DNA of 9,451 nt from Spirosomataceae bacterium (GTDB lineage: Bacteria; Bacteroidota; Bacteroidia; Cytophagales; Spirosomataceae). The stretch spans positions 1 through 9,451 of the forward strand of contig JANQUM010000097.1 in assembly GCA_030731175.1 (NCBI GenBank), in the 5' to 3' direction. The notes under the pieces are model-generated. The model was not told where the DNA came from. It did no database searches and saw only the letters and a program-made list of their open reading frames with translations. A program made the translations under genes and the position numbers. Below are positions 1 to 6,946 of this stretch, one piece after another (positions within the stretch are counted from its first letter, which is position 1; each line of letters starts with the position of its first letter).

Positions 1-243
1 TACGAAGCTATCTGTAAAGGCTACTTAGAAAAACTTGACGAAGTTTTGACCGAAACCGAGAAGATACACCTCAACTTTGGTGGTGAATTTATGATTTATA
101 TGCAGGGAATTCGTTTTCTAACTGATTACCTCAATAACGATATCTACTACCCCATAAAATACCTAAATCACAATTTTGAGCGGGCAACCAACCAGTGGGT
201 ATTGCTAAAGGCTTTTCAGGAATTTGTGGAGAGAAAGCAATAA
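1..243 (+). CDS. Probable phosphotransferase-family kinase, C-terminal end (5' truncated by window edge)
   Basis: Frame 1 is open from the first base to a TAA at 241-243, giving the last 80 residues of a protein whose start lies outside the window. The visible part is helical and rich in aromatic residues. It carries GGEFMIYMQGIRFLTDYLN followed by an HNFERATNQ segment. This style of C-terminus is typical of Bacteroidota aminoglycoside-phosphotransferase-fold sugar kinases (NahK-like / APH family), where the tail packs on the kinase C-lobe. The catalytic HxD and DxD motifs would lie upstream and cannot be checked. The family call therefore rests on resemblance of the tail only; the reading frame itself is secure. 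It is followed on the same strand by cvfB, 85 bases away if the preferred cvfB start is right. Confidence 0.6.
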   Translation, partial: YEAICKGYLEKLDEVLTETEKIHLNFGGEFMIYMQGIRFLTDYLNNDIYYPIKYLNHNFERATNQWVLLKAFQEFVERKQ

Positions 244-256
244 TCAGGTATCTTTA
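223..256 (+). promoter_or_regulatory. Weak candidate Bacteroidota promoter for cvfB
   Basis: TTTG at 223-226 and TATCTTTA at 249-256 resemble the Bacteroidota -33 (TTTG) and -7 (TAnnTTTG) elements with a 22-base spacer. The last base of the -7 element is a mismatch and the spacer is slightly long. It overlaps the 3' end of the kinase gene and would give a leader of roughly 65 bases before the TTG at 329. Treat as tentative. Confidence 0.25.
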
Positions 257-328
257 CAGAATGAAAGGCGTGGAAAGTTTTACGCGTTTGCCAATTCACT
301 AAATTACTCATTCACAAACTCAGAAGCC

Positions 329-1168
329 TTGCTACACCTCGGACAACAAAATACCCTTAAAATATTACGCGGCACGAGCGTCGGTTTTTTTCTTGGAAAC
401 GAAGAAGGCGACGAAGTCTTGCTTCCGCACAAATACATTCCTGACGATGCCGAAGTGGGTCAGGAAATTACGGTTTTTGTGTACAAAGACTACGACGAAC
501 GCCCAATTGCCACCACGCTAAAACCCGCCGCCGAAGTAAACCAATTCGCTTGTTTACGCATTTTTGATGTAAATGACATCGGAGCATTTGCCGAATGGGG
601 TTTAGAAAAACATTTGCTTATTCCGTTTCGGGAACAAGGCGAACGCATCAATCCCGGAGATTACGTAATTGTCAGAGTTTATTTAGACGAAGCCTCGCAA
701 CGCCTTGCGGGATCAACCAAAGTGCATAAATTTCTGAATAACGACGAATTTATGAAATTTGAGGAAGGCGAAAAAGTAACCCTTTTGCTTTACGAAAGCA
801 TTGATGTGGGCTTTAAAGTGGTGATAAATAACGAACACCGAGGCATTATTTACCACAACGAAATTTTTCAGCCAATTGGTTGGGGAGATACTGTGGAAGG
901 TTATGTAAAAAATATTCGACCCGATTTTCTGGTGGACTGCATCTTGCAGCCAATTGCCTACAAAGCAATGGAGCCAAACGCCGAGAAAATTCTGCAGCTA
1001 CTCAAAGAGCAAGGTGGCTTCCTGCCTTTCACCGATAAATCAAATCCAACCGAAATTCAAACGACGTTTGAAATGAGCAAAAAGAATTTCAAACGTGCCG
1101 TAGGAACGCTTTACAAACAGCGATTAATTACGATTGAGGATAGTGGCATTCGGGCGGTAACGGAATAA
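329..1168 (+). CDS. cvfB: CvfB-type S1-domain RNA-binding protein
   Basis: Cytoplasmic RNA-binding protein of the CvfB/YitL family, which in Firmicutes affects virulence and RNA-related regulation; its role in Bacteroidota is not well established. Counting from TTG 329 (279 aa) there are three S1-like OB segments: about 1-63 (GDEVLLPHKYIP), 70-130 (GAFAEWGLEKHLLIPF) and 145-205 (GFKVVINNEHRGIIY). A C-terminal winged helix follows at about 215-275 (MSKKNFKRAVGTLYKQ). This is the family layout and length. The frame is open further upstream to a TTG at 224. I prefer TTG 329 because the encoded LGQQNTLKILR segment is where the family normally begins, and because the 35 extra residues look unlike coding sequence and overlap the preceding gene. 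No Shine-Dalgarno helps decide. Stop TAA 1166-1168. Convergent with fabH. Confidence 0.85.
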   Translation: MLHLGQQNTLKILRGTSVGFFLGNEEGDEVLLPHKYIPDDAEVGQEITVFVYKDYDERPIATTLKPAAEVNQFACLRIFDVNDIGAFAEWGLEKHLLIPFREQGERINPGDYVIVRVYLDEASQRLAGSTKVHKFLNNDEFMKFEEGEKVTLLLYESIDVGFKVVINNEHRGIIYHNEIFQPIGWGDTVEGYVKNIRPDFLVDCILQPIAYKAMEPNAEKILQLLKEQGGFLPFTDKSNPTEIQTTFEMSKKNFKRAVGTLYKQRLITIEDSGIRAVTE

Positions 1169-1193
1169 GAAAATAGTTAACCCTAAACAACAG

Positions 1194-1226
1194 AAGCCCC
1201 GTTACACATTCTGCGTAACGGGGCTT
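1194..1226. terminator. Perfect 12-bp hairpin between convergent genes, likely bidirectional terminator
   Basis: AAGCCCCGTTAC (1194-1205) and GTAACGGGGCTT (1215-1226) are perfect reverse complements around a 9-base loop. The hairpin starts 25 bases after the cvfB stop and ends 46 bases before the fabH stop, so it can serve both converging transcripts. The T tract is poor on both strands (TTTG on +, TTCTGTTGTTT on -), so termination efficiency or 3'-end protection is inferred from position and stem strength. Confidence 0.7.
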
Positions 1227-1272
1227 TGAAATATTCAAAAGCGTAAAAGCCAATCAACCTATTAACTAAGAC

Positions 1273-2340
1273 TTACCAACGAATCAACGCCGAGCCCCAA
1301 GTGAAGCCACTTCCAAAAGCAGCGAGGCAAACCAAATCGCCTTCCTTAACTTTTCCTTGTTCCCACGCTTCGCAGAGTGCAATCGGAATAGAAGCGGCGG
1401 TGGTGTTTCCGTACTTCATAATATTATTGTAAACCTTTTCATCCGGTAATTTGAGCGTACGTTGCACAAATTGGGCAATGCGTAGATTTGCCTGATGTGG
1501 CACGAGCATGTCAATATCGGTGGTTTCATAACCCGTTTTTGCCAATGCTTCCATGATAACTTCGGGGAATTTGGTCACGGCTTTTTTGAAAACTAATTGC
1601 CCATCCATGTACGGATAATACGTTTTGTTTTCGAGTAAATTATCGTACACAAAAATTTCACCGAGTGGTGCTTCTTCCTCCGTCGGGAATCCGAATTTGT
1701 CTTTATCTTCAAAATGATAACCACCGTGAGAACCCGGCGAAAGCAGTGACAGCTCTTCGGCGTGGGTGCCGTCTGAGTGCAGGTGCGTAGTCAAAACGCC
1801 TTTTCCTTCCTCTTCGGTTGGTTGTAATACTACGGCTCCAGCTCCGTCTCCAAATAGAACGGCAACGTTACGTCCACGAGTAGTAAAATCAAGGCCCATT
1901 GAGTGCATTTCTGCTCCTACAAGCAAGATGTTTTTGTACATCCCTGACTTGATAAATTGATCCGCAACGGATAAACCGTAGATAAACCCTGAGCATTGGT
2001 TACGAATATCCAACGCTCCAATTTCGGTATTTGTAATTCCGAGTTCACGTTGCAGCAATACGCCGCAACCTGGAAAATAATAATCAGGACTGAGCGTAGC
2101 AAAGACAATGAAATCAATTTCTTCCACGGTAATTCCGGCACGCTCGCAGGCAATTTTTGCAGCGGCTGCCGCCATGGTAGTAGGCGTTTCTTCGTGTTTT
2201 TTCCCGTAGCGTCTTTCTTCTATCCCTGAGCGTTCCCGAATCCAATCGTCCGAGGTATCCATGTATTTTGTCAGGTCTTTATTGGTAACAACTTGTTCGG
2301 GAACGTAAAAGCCGATTCCGGCAAATTTTGTACTTGGCAT
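1273..2340 (-). CDS. fabH: 3-oxoacyl-[acyl-carrier-protein] synthase III (FabH)
   Basis: Condenses an acyl-CoA primer (usually acetyl-CoA) with malonyl-ACP to start type II fatty acid synthesis in the cytoplasm. The 355-aa product has the thiolase-fold KAS III signatures: N-terminal TSDDWIRERSGIEERR, the active-site Cys116 in DIRNQCSGF, His282 in VPHQANLRI, Asn312 in KYGNTTAASIP, and the C-terminal glycine-rich AFGSGFTWGSALIRW. The His-Asn spacing (30) equals that of E. coli FabH (H244/N274). The Cys-His distance is 166 residues against 132 in E. coli, which places an extra segment of about 34 residues around 200-245. A paralogous KAS III with another substrate is therefore possible. Start ATG 2338-2340 follows a leader of about 20 bases from a good Bacteroidota promoter. 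It lies downstream of dabB but is separated by a probable terminator, so it is likely its own transcription unit. Confidence 0.93.
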   Translation of the reverse strand: MPSTKFAGIGFYVPEQVVTNKDLTKYMDTSDDWIRERSGIEERRYGKKHEETPTTMAAAAAKIACERAGITVEEIDFIVFATLSPDYYFPGCGVLLQRELGITNTEIGALDIRNQCSGFIYGLSVADQFIKSGMYKNILLVGAEMHSMGLDFTTRGRNVAVLFGDGAGAVVLQPTEEEGKGVLTTHLHSDGTHAEELSLLSPGSHGGYHFEDKDKFGFPTEEEAPLGEIFVYDNLLENKTYYPYMDGQLVFKKAVTKFPEVIMEALAKTGYETTDIDMLVPHQANLRIAQFVQRTLKLPDEKVYNNIMKYGNTTAASIPIALCEAWEQGKVKEGDLVCLAAFGSGFTWGSALIRW

Positions 2341-2367
2341 AGTATCAGTTTATTAATGAAACAAAGG

Positions 2368-2400
2368 CAAAAATACGGCTTTTGCTTTAAATATTTCAAC
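2368..2400 (-). promoter_or_regulatory. Bacteroidota-type promoter for fabH
   Basis: On the - strand, GTTG at 2400-2397 (-33 element, consensus TTTG) is followed by a 21-base spacer and TATTTTTG at 2375-2368, an exact match to the -7 consensus TAnnTTTG. Transcription would start near 2362, leaving a short leader of about 20 bases before the fabH ATG. No operator-like repeat is visible around it. Confidence 0.6.
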
Positions 2401-2420
2401 ACTATCTCCAATTCGTTCAA

Positions 2421-2460
2421 TAAAAGAAATAAAGGAGCACCAACCGATACTCCTCTATAT
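2421..2460 (-). terminator. Probable Rho-independent terminator of the dab operon
   Basis: Just past the dabB stop, the - strand has AGGAGTA (2454-2448), an 8-base loop, and TGCTCCT (2439-2433). They pair over 7 bp with one G-T, and the pairing can extend outward by about four A/T or G-T pairs. A T-rich run (TTTATTTCTTTTA) follows immediately. It lies between dabB and the fabH promoter and supports separate transcription units. Confidence 0.6.
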
Positions 2461-2490
2461 TGCAATTAAAACCCTGATAAAAATCTATTT

Positions 2491-4362
2491 TTACGAACTA
2501 CGGTGGGCTGTTTCGTGGTACGTTTTAATGTGCGGCCCAAGAAATAATCGAGCGTAAATTCTAATGAGTGCAATGCCATCAATGATAAAACTCAACGATA
2601 CAAAAAGCGTCAAAAACAACTGAGTGCGTTGTATATGGCTAAAAATAAGGTCTTCACCGATAAATGTTGGGCTAATCGGAAAGCCCGCCAAACCTAAACA
2701 AGCAATAAAAAACACGATGGTGAGTTTTGGGTGTTCGAACGAATGACCCTGAAATTCTTCCAGCGAAATTCGCCCTTCAAATTTCTTTAGACGGTGTAAA
2801 GTTAAGTAGCCAACCAAACCAAAAACTACCACGCCACTAAGGTAAAAGAAAAGGTGTTCAAAGTTGATTCTATCGTTAAACGAAATCGCCAAGGCGATCC
2901 AGAGATGATTGAGAATAATCAAACTGTAAGCAACTCCCGCACTTTTACGTTCGGTAAAAGATTTTAACACCATAAATAAGCCAATCATCGCAAAAAACGA
3001 AGGTAGATACTGCTTTAACTCAAACGGCATAACATCCTGATTAAAAGCTAAGTAGATTCCTAAAATATACATTGGAAGAAATAATCTATAGACATTTTTT
3101 TCGGAAATAAGGTTCAGTCCATTTCCCAAACTCTTCAGCGGATTCCACAGGTATTTGTACATATAACTGTCAAAATTCCACTCATTAAGCCCCAGCATAT
3201 AGATGGTATTTACCCACTTATTAGTTACTGGTTTTTCAACAACGGGCTGATAATTATAGAATTGATCTTTTATCAAATACGCCACAATAGACGGCGAAAT
3301 GAGCAATTGATAAGTGCGTAAAAAGGCGTTTGCGGCAAAGTGAATCAAGGCGATGGTTTGCAAACCTAGCCCGACCTCAATAAACATCAACCCGATTTGG
3401 GCAATTGATGCATATGCCACTTGTGCTTTGATGGACGACTGGACACGCCCGGTAAGCCCTGCAATGATGAAGGTCAGTAGCCCACCCATCACAATTAAAA
3501 CACGAACACCCGTTTGTTCTTCCCAAAAAGGAAACGTACGAAGTAGTAAAAATACGCCAAAGTGAACGGCAAGCGAGCCGTAAAAAATGGCACTTGAGGG
3601 CGTTGGCCCTTCCATAGCTCTCGCTAACCAAGACGAAACCGGAAATTGAGCCGATTTCAAAACAGCCGAAAATAAAATACATAACGCAATAGCCGATCCT
3701 AAAAAGGAGTGACTAATCAAATGCTCGTGTACCAACTCTGTATTATGTAATTTGATAAACGTAATGTTTTCGTGCCATAATTGATGACTGAGCCACATTG
3801 CCAATATAATTCCGATATCACCAAGGCGATAAATTGAAAAAACTTTTACTGCATTTTTTACGGGTAAATACCTATCTCTGTAATACGCAATTAGTAAAAA
3901 AGATGAAATACCGAGCGTTTCCCAACCGATAAACAAGGTCTCGAAATTACCCGCAATTATGGTGGCATTATAGCCCATTATGAAGAACAAAACCGTACTA
4001 AAAAACCGACGGTAGCCCCACTCTTGGTGCATGTAAAAGCTGCTGTAAACAATCACCAGTAGGCTGATAATTGCACCAACAAGCATGTATGTAACTGTAA
4101 GGGCGTCTAAATATAAATCAATCAAAAACTCGTAGCCATGCATTTGGTAGAGCACAATTTCAGCAACCGAAATGTCTTCTGTGCCGTTCATAAACCACGC
4201 AGCAGTAATGGCTACGGCTAAAATCAACTGTAATGAAGCCGTAAAAATTGCGGTGCGAGAAATGCCTTTTTCGTTCGTTCTCGAAAAAAACAAGCTTAAA
4301 ATAAATCCGGCGAATGGCACTAAAAAAACGAACGGTAGTGCCTGTATTAAAAAGTTTTTCAT
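2491..4362 (-). CDS. dabB: DabB: membrane cation-translocating subunit of DAB inorganic carbon transporter (NuoL/Mrp-like, long form)
   Basis: Inner-membrane partner of DabA, proposed to couple an ion gradient to CO2 hydration and bicarbonate trapping. The 623-aa product is almost entirely hydrophobic helices. It carries the proton-conducting antiporter core (PF00361 type): IGWETLGISSF with Glu148 (matching NuoL Glu144), LKSAQFP with Lys236 (NuoL Lys229), MEGPTPSSA at 250-258, and VAYASIAQIG at 315-324. The usual SALIHAATMV histidine is replaced by Tyr261, with a His at 267 instead. The HAFFKA-type motif reads NAFLRT (345-350). A GFPISPTFIGED segment at 560-571 resembles the late-helix GF..SKD region of NuoL but lies unusually far along the chain. 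The ATG overlaps the dabA TGA (ATGA, 4359-4362), indicating translational coupling. No other nuo genes are adjacent, which argues against complex I. Confidence 0.88.
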   Translation of the reverse strand: MKNFLIQALPFVFLVPFAGFILSLFFSRTNEKGISRTAIFTASLQLILAVAITAAWFMNGTEDISVAEIVLYQMHGYEFLIDLYLDALTVTYMLVGAIISLLVIVYSSFYMHQEWGYRRFFSTVLFFIMGYNATIIAGNFETLFIGWETLGISSFLLIAYYRDRYLPVKNAVKVFSIYRLGDIGIILAMWLSHQLWHENITFIKLHNTELVHEHLISHSFLGSAIALCILFSAVLKSAQFPVSSWLARAMEGPTPSSAIFYGSLAVHFGVFLLLRTFPFWEEQTGVRVLIVMGGLLTFIIAGLTGRVQSSIKAQVAYASIAQIGLMFIEVGLGLQTIALIHFAANAFLRTYQLLISPSIVAYLIKDQFYNYQPVVEKPVTNKWVNTIYMLGLNEWNFDSYMYKYLWNPLKSLGNGLNLISEKNVYRLFLPMYILGIYLAFNQDVMPFELKQYLPSFFAMIGLFMVLKSFTERKSAGVAYSLIILNHLWIALAISFNDRINFEHLFFYLSGVVVFGLVGYLTLHRLKKFEGRISLEEFQGHSFEHPKLTIVFFIACLGLAGFPISPTFIGEDLIFSHIQRTQLFLTLFVSLSFIIDGIALIRIYARLFLGPHIKTYHETAHRSS

Positions 4363-6872
4363 GCGATGTTTTTAACTTTAATGTTATCGGCTGAAGAAAG
4401 GATTTCGTCCGAGAAATTTAAAAAAGTAGGCACTTCCCGAATCAAGGGCTCGTAGCTTCGCATTTCACCGTTTTCAAAGACCGAAATCGCTTTAGTTGTC
4501 GGGTGAATAATTGCCAAGTTTACCCACTGATTTGCGAACCATTCGTAGGTTGCGGGGTTTTTCTGAATCGTATTTAGCACAACTTCTGGAAAGTGTTCGA
4601 TGACCATCAATAACCGGAGCGGGTCGTGCATTTCAGTCATCTGCGTTGGTAATCCGGGTCTTAAATCTCCTTCAATTCCGTTAGCAACGCCAATTAACCC
4701 CATGACATTATGCGGCAGTTTTGGCCCCGCTCCTAACTTATAATTATCTACCCTTGAAAAATAATATTCAAGGTTGATTCCTCCGCAAACTGGAGCGGCA
4801 GCATTCAAAATATTGAGCAGGAAATTTCCTTCGGGATCGTTGTGCCAGTCGTAGGTATTCATAAATGCCCTCCGATCAAGAAACAGGTTATAAGTTAGGC
4901 TTCGTTTACCAACAATACACAAGCAGTTTGTAGCATGATTTAACTCAGGGCGTGGCTCATAAAGCGTTACGGCTCGTTTTTTAATATCTTCGTGTACTTT
5001 GCTCAAAGATTTAGAAGAGTCAATCGACACAAATCTTCGGGAGCGTTCTTGAGCATTTTCGTCTAACGATTTCGCAAAAACTGGCTTATTGGCTTCGTGT
5101 TTTTCTTGGTTGATTGCAGAAAGCAAATCTTCGTCGTAAAACTCAACCTCATCACGCGTAGTGTCATGCAAACCACCAATAAACTGCGAACTTTCTGGAA
5201 TCACAATTCCGCTCTCGGCAAGCAGTTTCCGTACTTCGGGATGGTTGGCCATTGCGGCAAATACACGAGCATTTACCGAGCCCGGTCTGCCAGAGCAAGC
5301 ACCGCAATCATAGCCAGCATAATAAGTATTGTTGACGCTACTTGCCCCGTGCCCGATAAGATAAACCAACGGTGCAAAATCTGAAACCAAACCGATGCTG
5401 TTCAAGACCGCTTTTACACGGTCGGTCATTTGTTGGTACGTGAAACCAATCTGCAATCCGTCTGCGTCAAAAGCTCCCTTATGCTCAATGGTGAGCGTCG
5501 AGTTTTTGTCCATATGACTGAAAGACGACGTTGCCAACGGGCTGTTTGTGGGTCTAAAGATGTCTCGCAACATTCTAAATGCTGAGAAAACGCCCACCGT
5601 TTGCGTGAAAATCCAACCACCTAAAATACTGTTTGCGTGCCTCGAAAAGTGAATTTCCTTTTTCTGAACTTTATTAGTTTCAAATTCTTGAATAACAAAA
5701 GCCGGCGTAACCGGAGCGGGACAAACTTTAGTGGTAAATTTGCTGTGTTCGGGCTTGAAATAAAACTCTAAACCGAAGTGACCGGGCGTGCCAAAAGTCT
5801 TAGCGTTTGCATCGTTTTGTTCTACGTATCGCCTGATAGAACACTCGCGATCGTCGATGCAAAACAAGGCTTGAAACGAGTTGGTGCTCCGTTTTGGAGC
5901 TTGGGCTTTATTATACGAAAGCCCAGCAAGCACTTGGTCGTAAAACGTCCATTCCATTGATAATTGCCACAATTGCAATACTTCGTCTAACTCCGTAAAG
6001 TCATTTTGAGCGAATAAATTTTCGGAAGGTTCGTCGGTATGGAGCCCAATCGGAATCCAAGTTTCACCAAATTTTGCGTCAAGAGCGTCGATTTCGAGGA
6101 GTAGTTCAAAGATTATAAACTCTTTAAGTGTAACCTTTCGTGAATCGAGCAACGTTTTGGGGTTGTGTTCTACCACGCTGACCATTCCAGAATAACCGGG
6201 GTGAGCAAACTGCTGATCAATCAGGTAGTTTTCGTAGTAACTTTCCTCGTGAACAATGATTTCCAGTAATTCTTGAATTTCGATATTTCCACGCATCAAA
6301 AAGGCTTTCGCTCGTTTGGTTTTGAAGAAACTTGAGAACGAGTTTTCCTCCATTTTCTTAACCGAATTTAAGAAACTCAAATCGGTTTCTGGAAATCGCC
6401 ATAGCGAAACCCCCTGATCAAGGTAACTATTGATTACCTTAAAAAGCGTGGTGTGTACCAACGCATCTAAGTCGGTTTTATATTTCTTTTTCCACGTTGC
6501 TCGCAGATTTCCTACTTTTTGATAAATGGTTGTATCATAAGAAGTTACGATTAGTTTTTCTCGCCATTCTGAAACGGAGTCATCTCCTTTTTTCTCCGAA
6601 ATAATACGGTCAATAACGGCATCATTTATTGCCCCATTCTTGTATTTTTTACGAAAAGCGGGTAACGACAGCGACGTTTTGTAACCAAAAATACTTGAAG
6701 CATTTTTTATTGCCTGAAAGAATTGCTGCTCCTGAAAAGCGTGTAGCGTATTGTGATGCACGAAATCTTTCAGTGGCGACTGAGCCGGAAGAAAATGAGA
6801 TAAAATATGTAAGGTATGCTCTTCATCGAAAACGCCCGTTTCGACCGCCGAGTGATGTGTTGTAGTTGACAT
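4359..6872 (-). CDS. dabA: DabA: DUF2309 zinc protein of the DAB inorganic carbon accumulation complex
   Basis: Cytoplasmic, membrane-associated subunit that is thought to hydrate CO2 to bicarbonate in one direction at a zinc site resembling beta-carbonic anhydrase, with energy from DabB. The 837-aa length fits the family (PF10070/DUF2309). Predicted zinc and catalytic residues are present: Cys338 and Asp340 in LFCIDDRECSIRR, His508 in YLIGHGASS, and Cys523 in YDCGACSGRPGS. The spacings 338-340 and 508-523 equal those between C351/D353 and H524/C539 of the characterised Halothiobacillus neapolitanus DabA2. The family's N-terminal segment DFVHHNTLHAFQ (36-47) is present, as are C-terminal segments PVCGGINLEYYFSRVD and GDLRPGLPTQM. 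No membrane segment is obvious. Start ATG 6870-6872 follows an A/T-rich leader without a Shine-Dalgarno. It lies 74 bases after the porin stop, with a hairpin between, and overlaps dabB by 4 bases. Confidence 0.95.
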   Translation of the reverse strand: MSTTTHHSAVETGVFDEEHTLHILSHFLPAQSPLKDFVHHNTLHAFQEQQFFQAIKNASSIFGYKTSLSLPAFRKKYKNGAINDAVIDRIISEKKGDDSVSEWREKLIVTSYDTTIYQKVGNLRATWKKKYKTDLDALVHTTLFKVINSYLDQGVSLWRFPETDLSFLNSVKKMEENSFSSFFKTKRAKAFLMRGNIEIQELLEIIVHEESYYENYLIDQQFAHPGYSGMVSVVEHNPKTLLDSRKVTLKEFIIFELLLEIDALDAKFGETWIPIGLHTDEPSENLFAQNDFTELDEVLQLWQLSMEWTFYDQVLAGLSYNKAQAPKRSTNSFQALFCIDDRECSIRRYVEQNDANAKTFGTPGHFGLEFYFKPEHSKFTTKVCPAPVTPAFVIQEFETNKVQKKEIHFSRHANSILGGWIFTQTVGVFSAFRMLRDIFRPTNSPLATSSFSHMDKNSTLTIEHKGAFDADGLQIGFTYQQMTDRVKAVLNSIGLVSDFAPLVYLIGHGASSVNNTYYAGYDCGACSGRPGSVNARVFAAMANHPEVRKLLAESGIVIPESSQFIGGLHDTTRDEVEFYDEDLLSAINQEKHEANKPVFAKSLDENAQERSRRFVSIDSSKSLSKVHEDIKKRAVTLYEPRPELNHATNCLCIVGKRSLTYNLFLDRRAFMNTYDWHNDPEGNFLLNILNAAAPVCGGINLEYYFSRVDNYKLGAGPKLPHNVMGLIGVANGIEGDLRPGLPTQMTEMHDPLRLLMVIEHFPEVVLNTIQKNPATYEWFANQWVNLAIIHPTTKAISVFENGEMRSYEPLIREVPTFLNFSDEILSSADNIKVKNIA

Positions 6873-6896
6873 GATAATTATTATTTTTCAGGTTTA

Positions 6897-6939
6897 CATC
6901 ACCGCCCCAATCACGATAAAAATTATTCGGGCGGTGATG
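6897..6939 (-). repeat. 11-bp intercistronic hairpin between porin and dabA
   Basis: CATCACCGCCC (6897-6907) and GGGCGGTGATG (6929-6939) are perfect inverted repeats around a 21-base, A/T-rich loop. The GC-rich stem fills most of the 74-base gap between the porin stop and the dabA start. No T run follows on the - strand, so it is not a classical terminator. An mRNA processing or stabilising element that sets different levels of porin and DabAB is the simplest reading (inference). Confidence 0.6.
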
Positions 6940-6946
6940 ATTTGTA

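Noticed and set aside
1917..2229. Overlapping frames on both strands within fabH
   Set aside because: The fabH frame is intact and conserved throughout; these are shadows without a start context.
2341..2490. fabH as the last gene of the dab operon
   Set aside because: A terminator-like hairpin with a T-rich tail and a separate Bacteroidota promoter lie between dabB and fabH.
3377..3682. 101-codon frame on the - strand inside dabB in another frame
   Set aside because: It fully overlaps conserved DabB helices, and its Cys/Ser-rich product looks like a frame-shifted read of a membrane protein.
2491..4362. NADH dehydrogenase subunit L (nuoL) of complex I
   Set aside because: No other complex I genes adjoin it, the start overlaps dabA, and key NuoL motifs are altered; DabB fits better.
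5097..5384. 95-codon open frame on the + strand inside dabA
   Set aside because: It is antisense to a strongly conserved protein, has no recognisable domain, and its composition fits a shadow of the dabA codons.
6897..6939. Intrinsic terminator after the porin gene
   Set aside because: The stem is strong but no T run follows on the - strand and the loop is large; dabA also needs the transcript, as no good promoter is visible in the gap.
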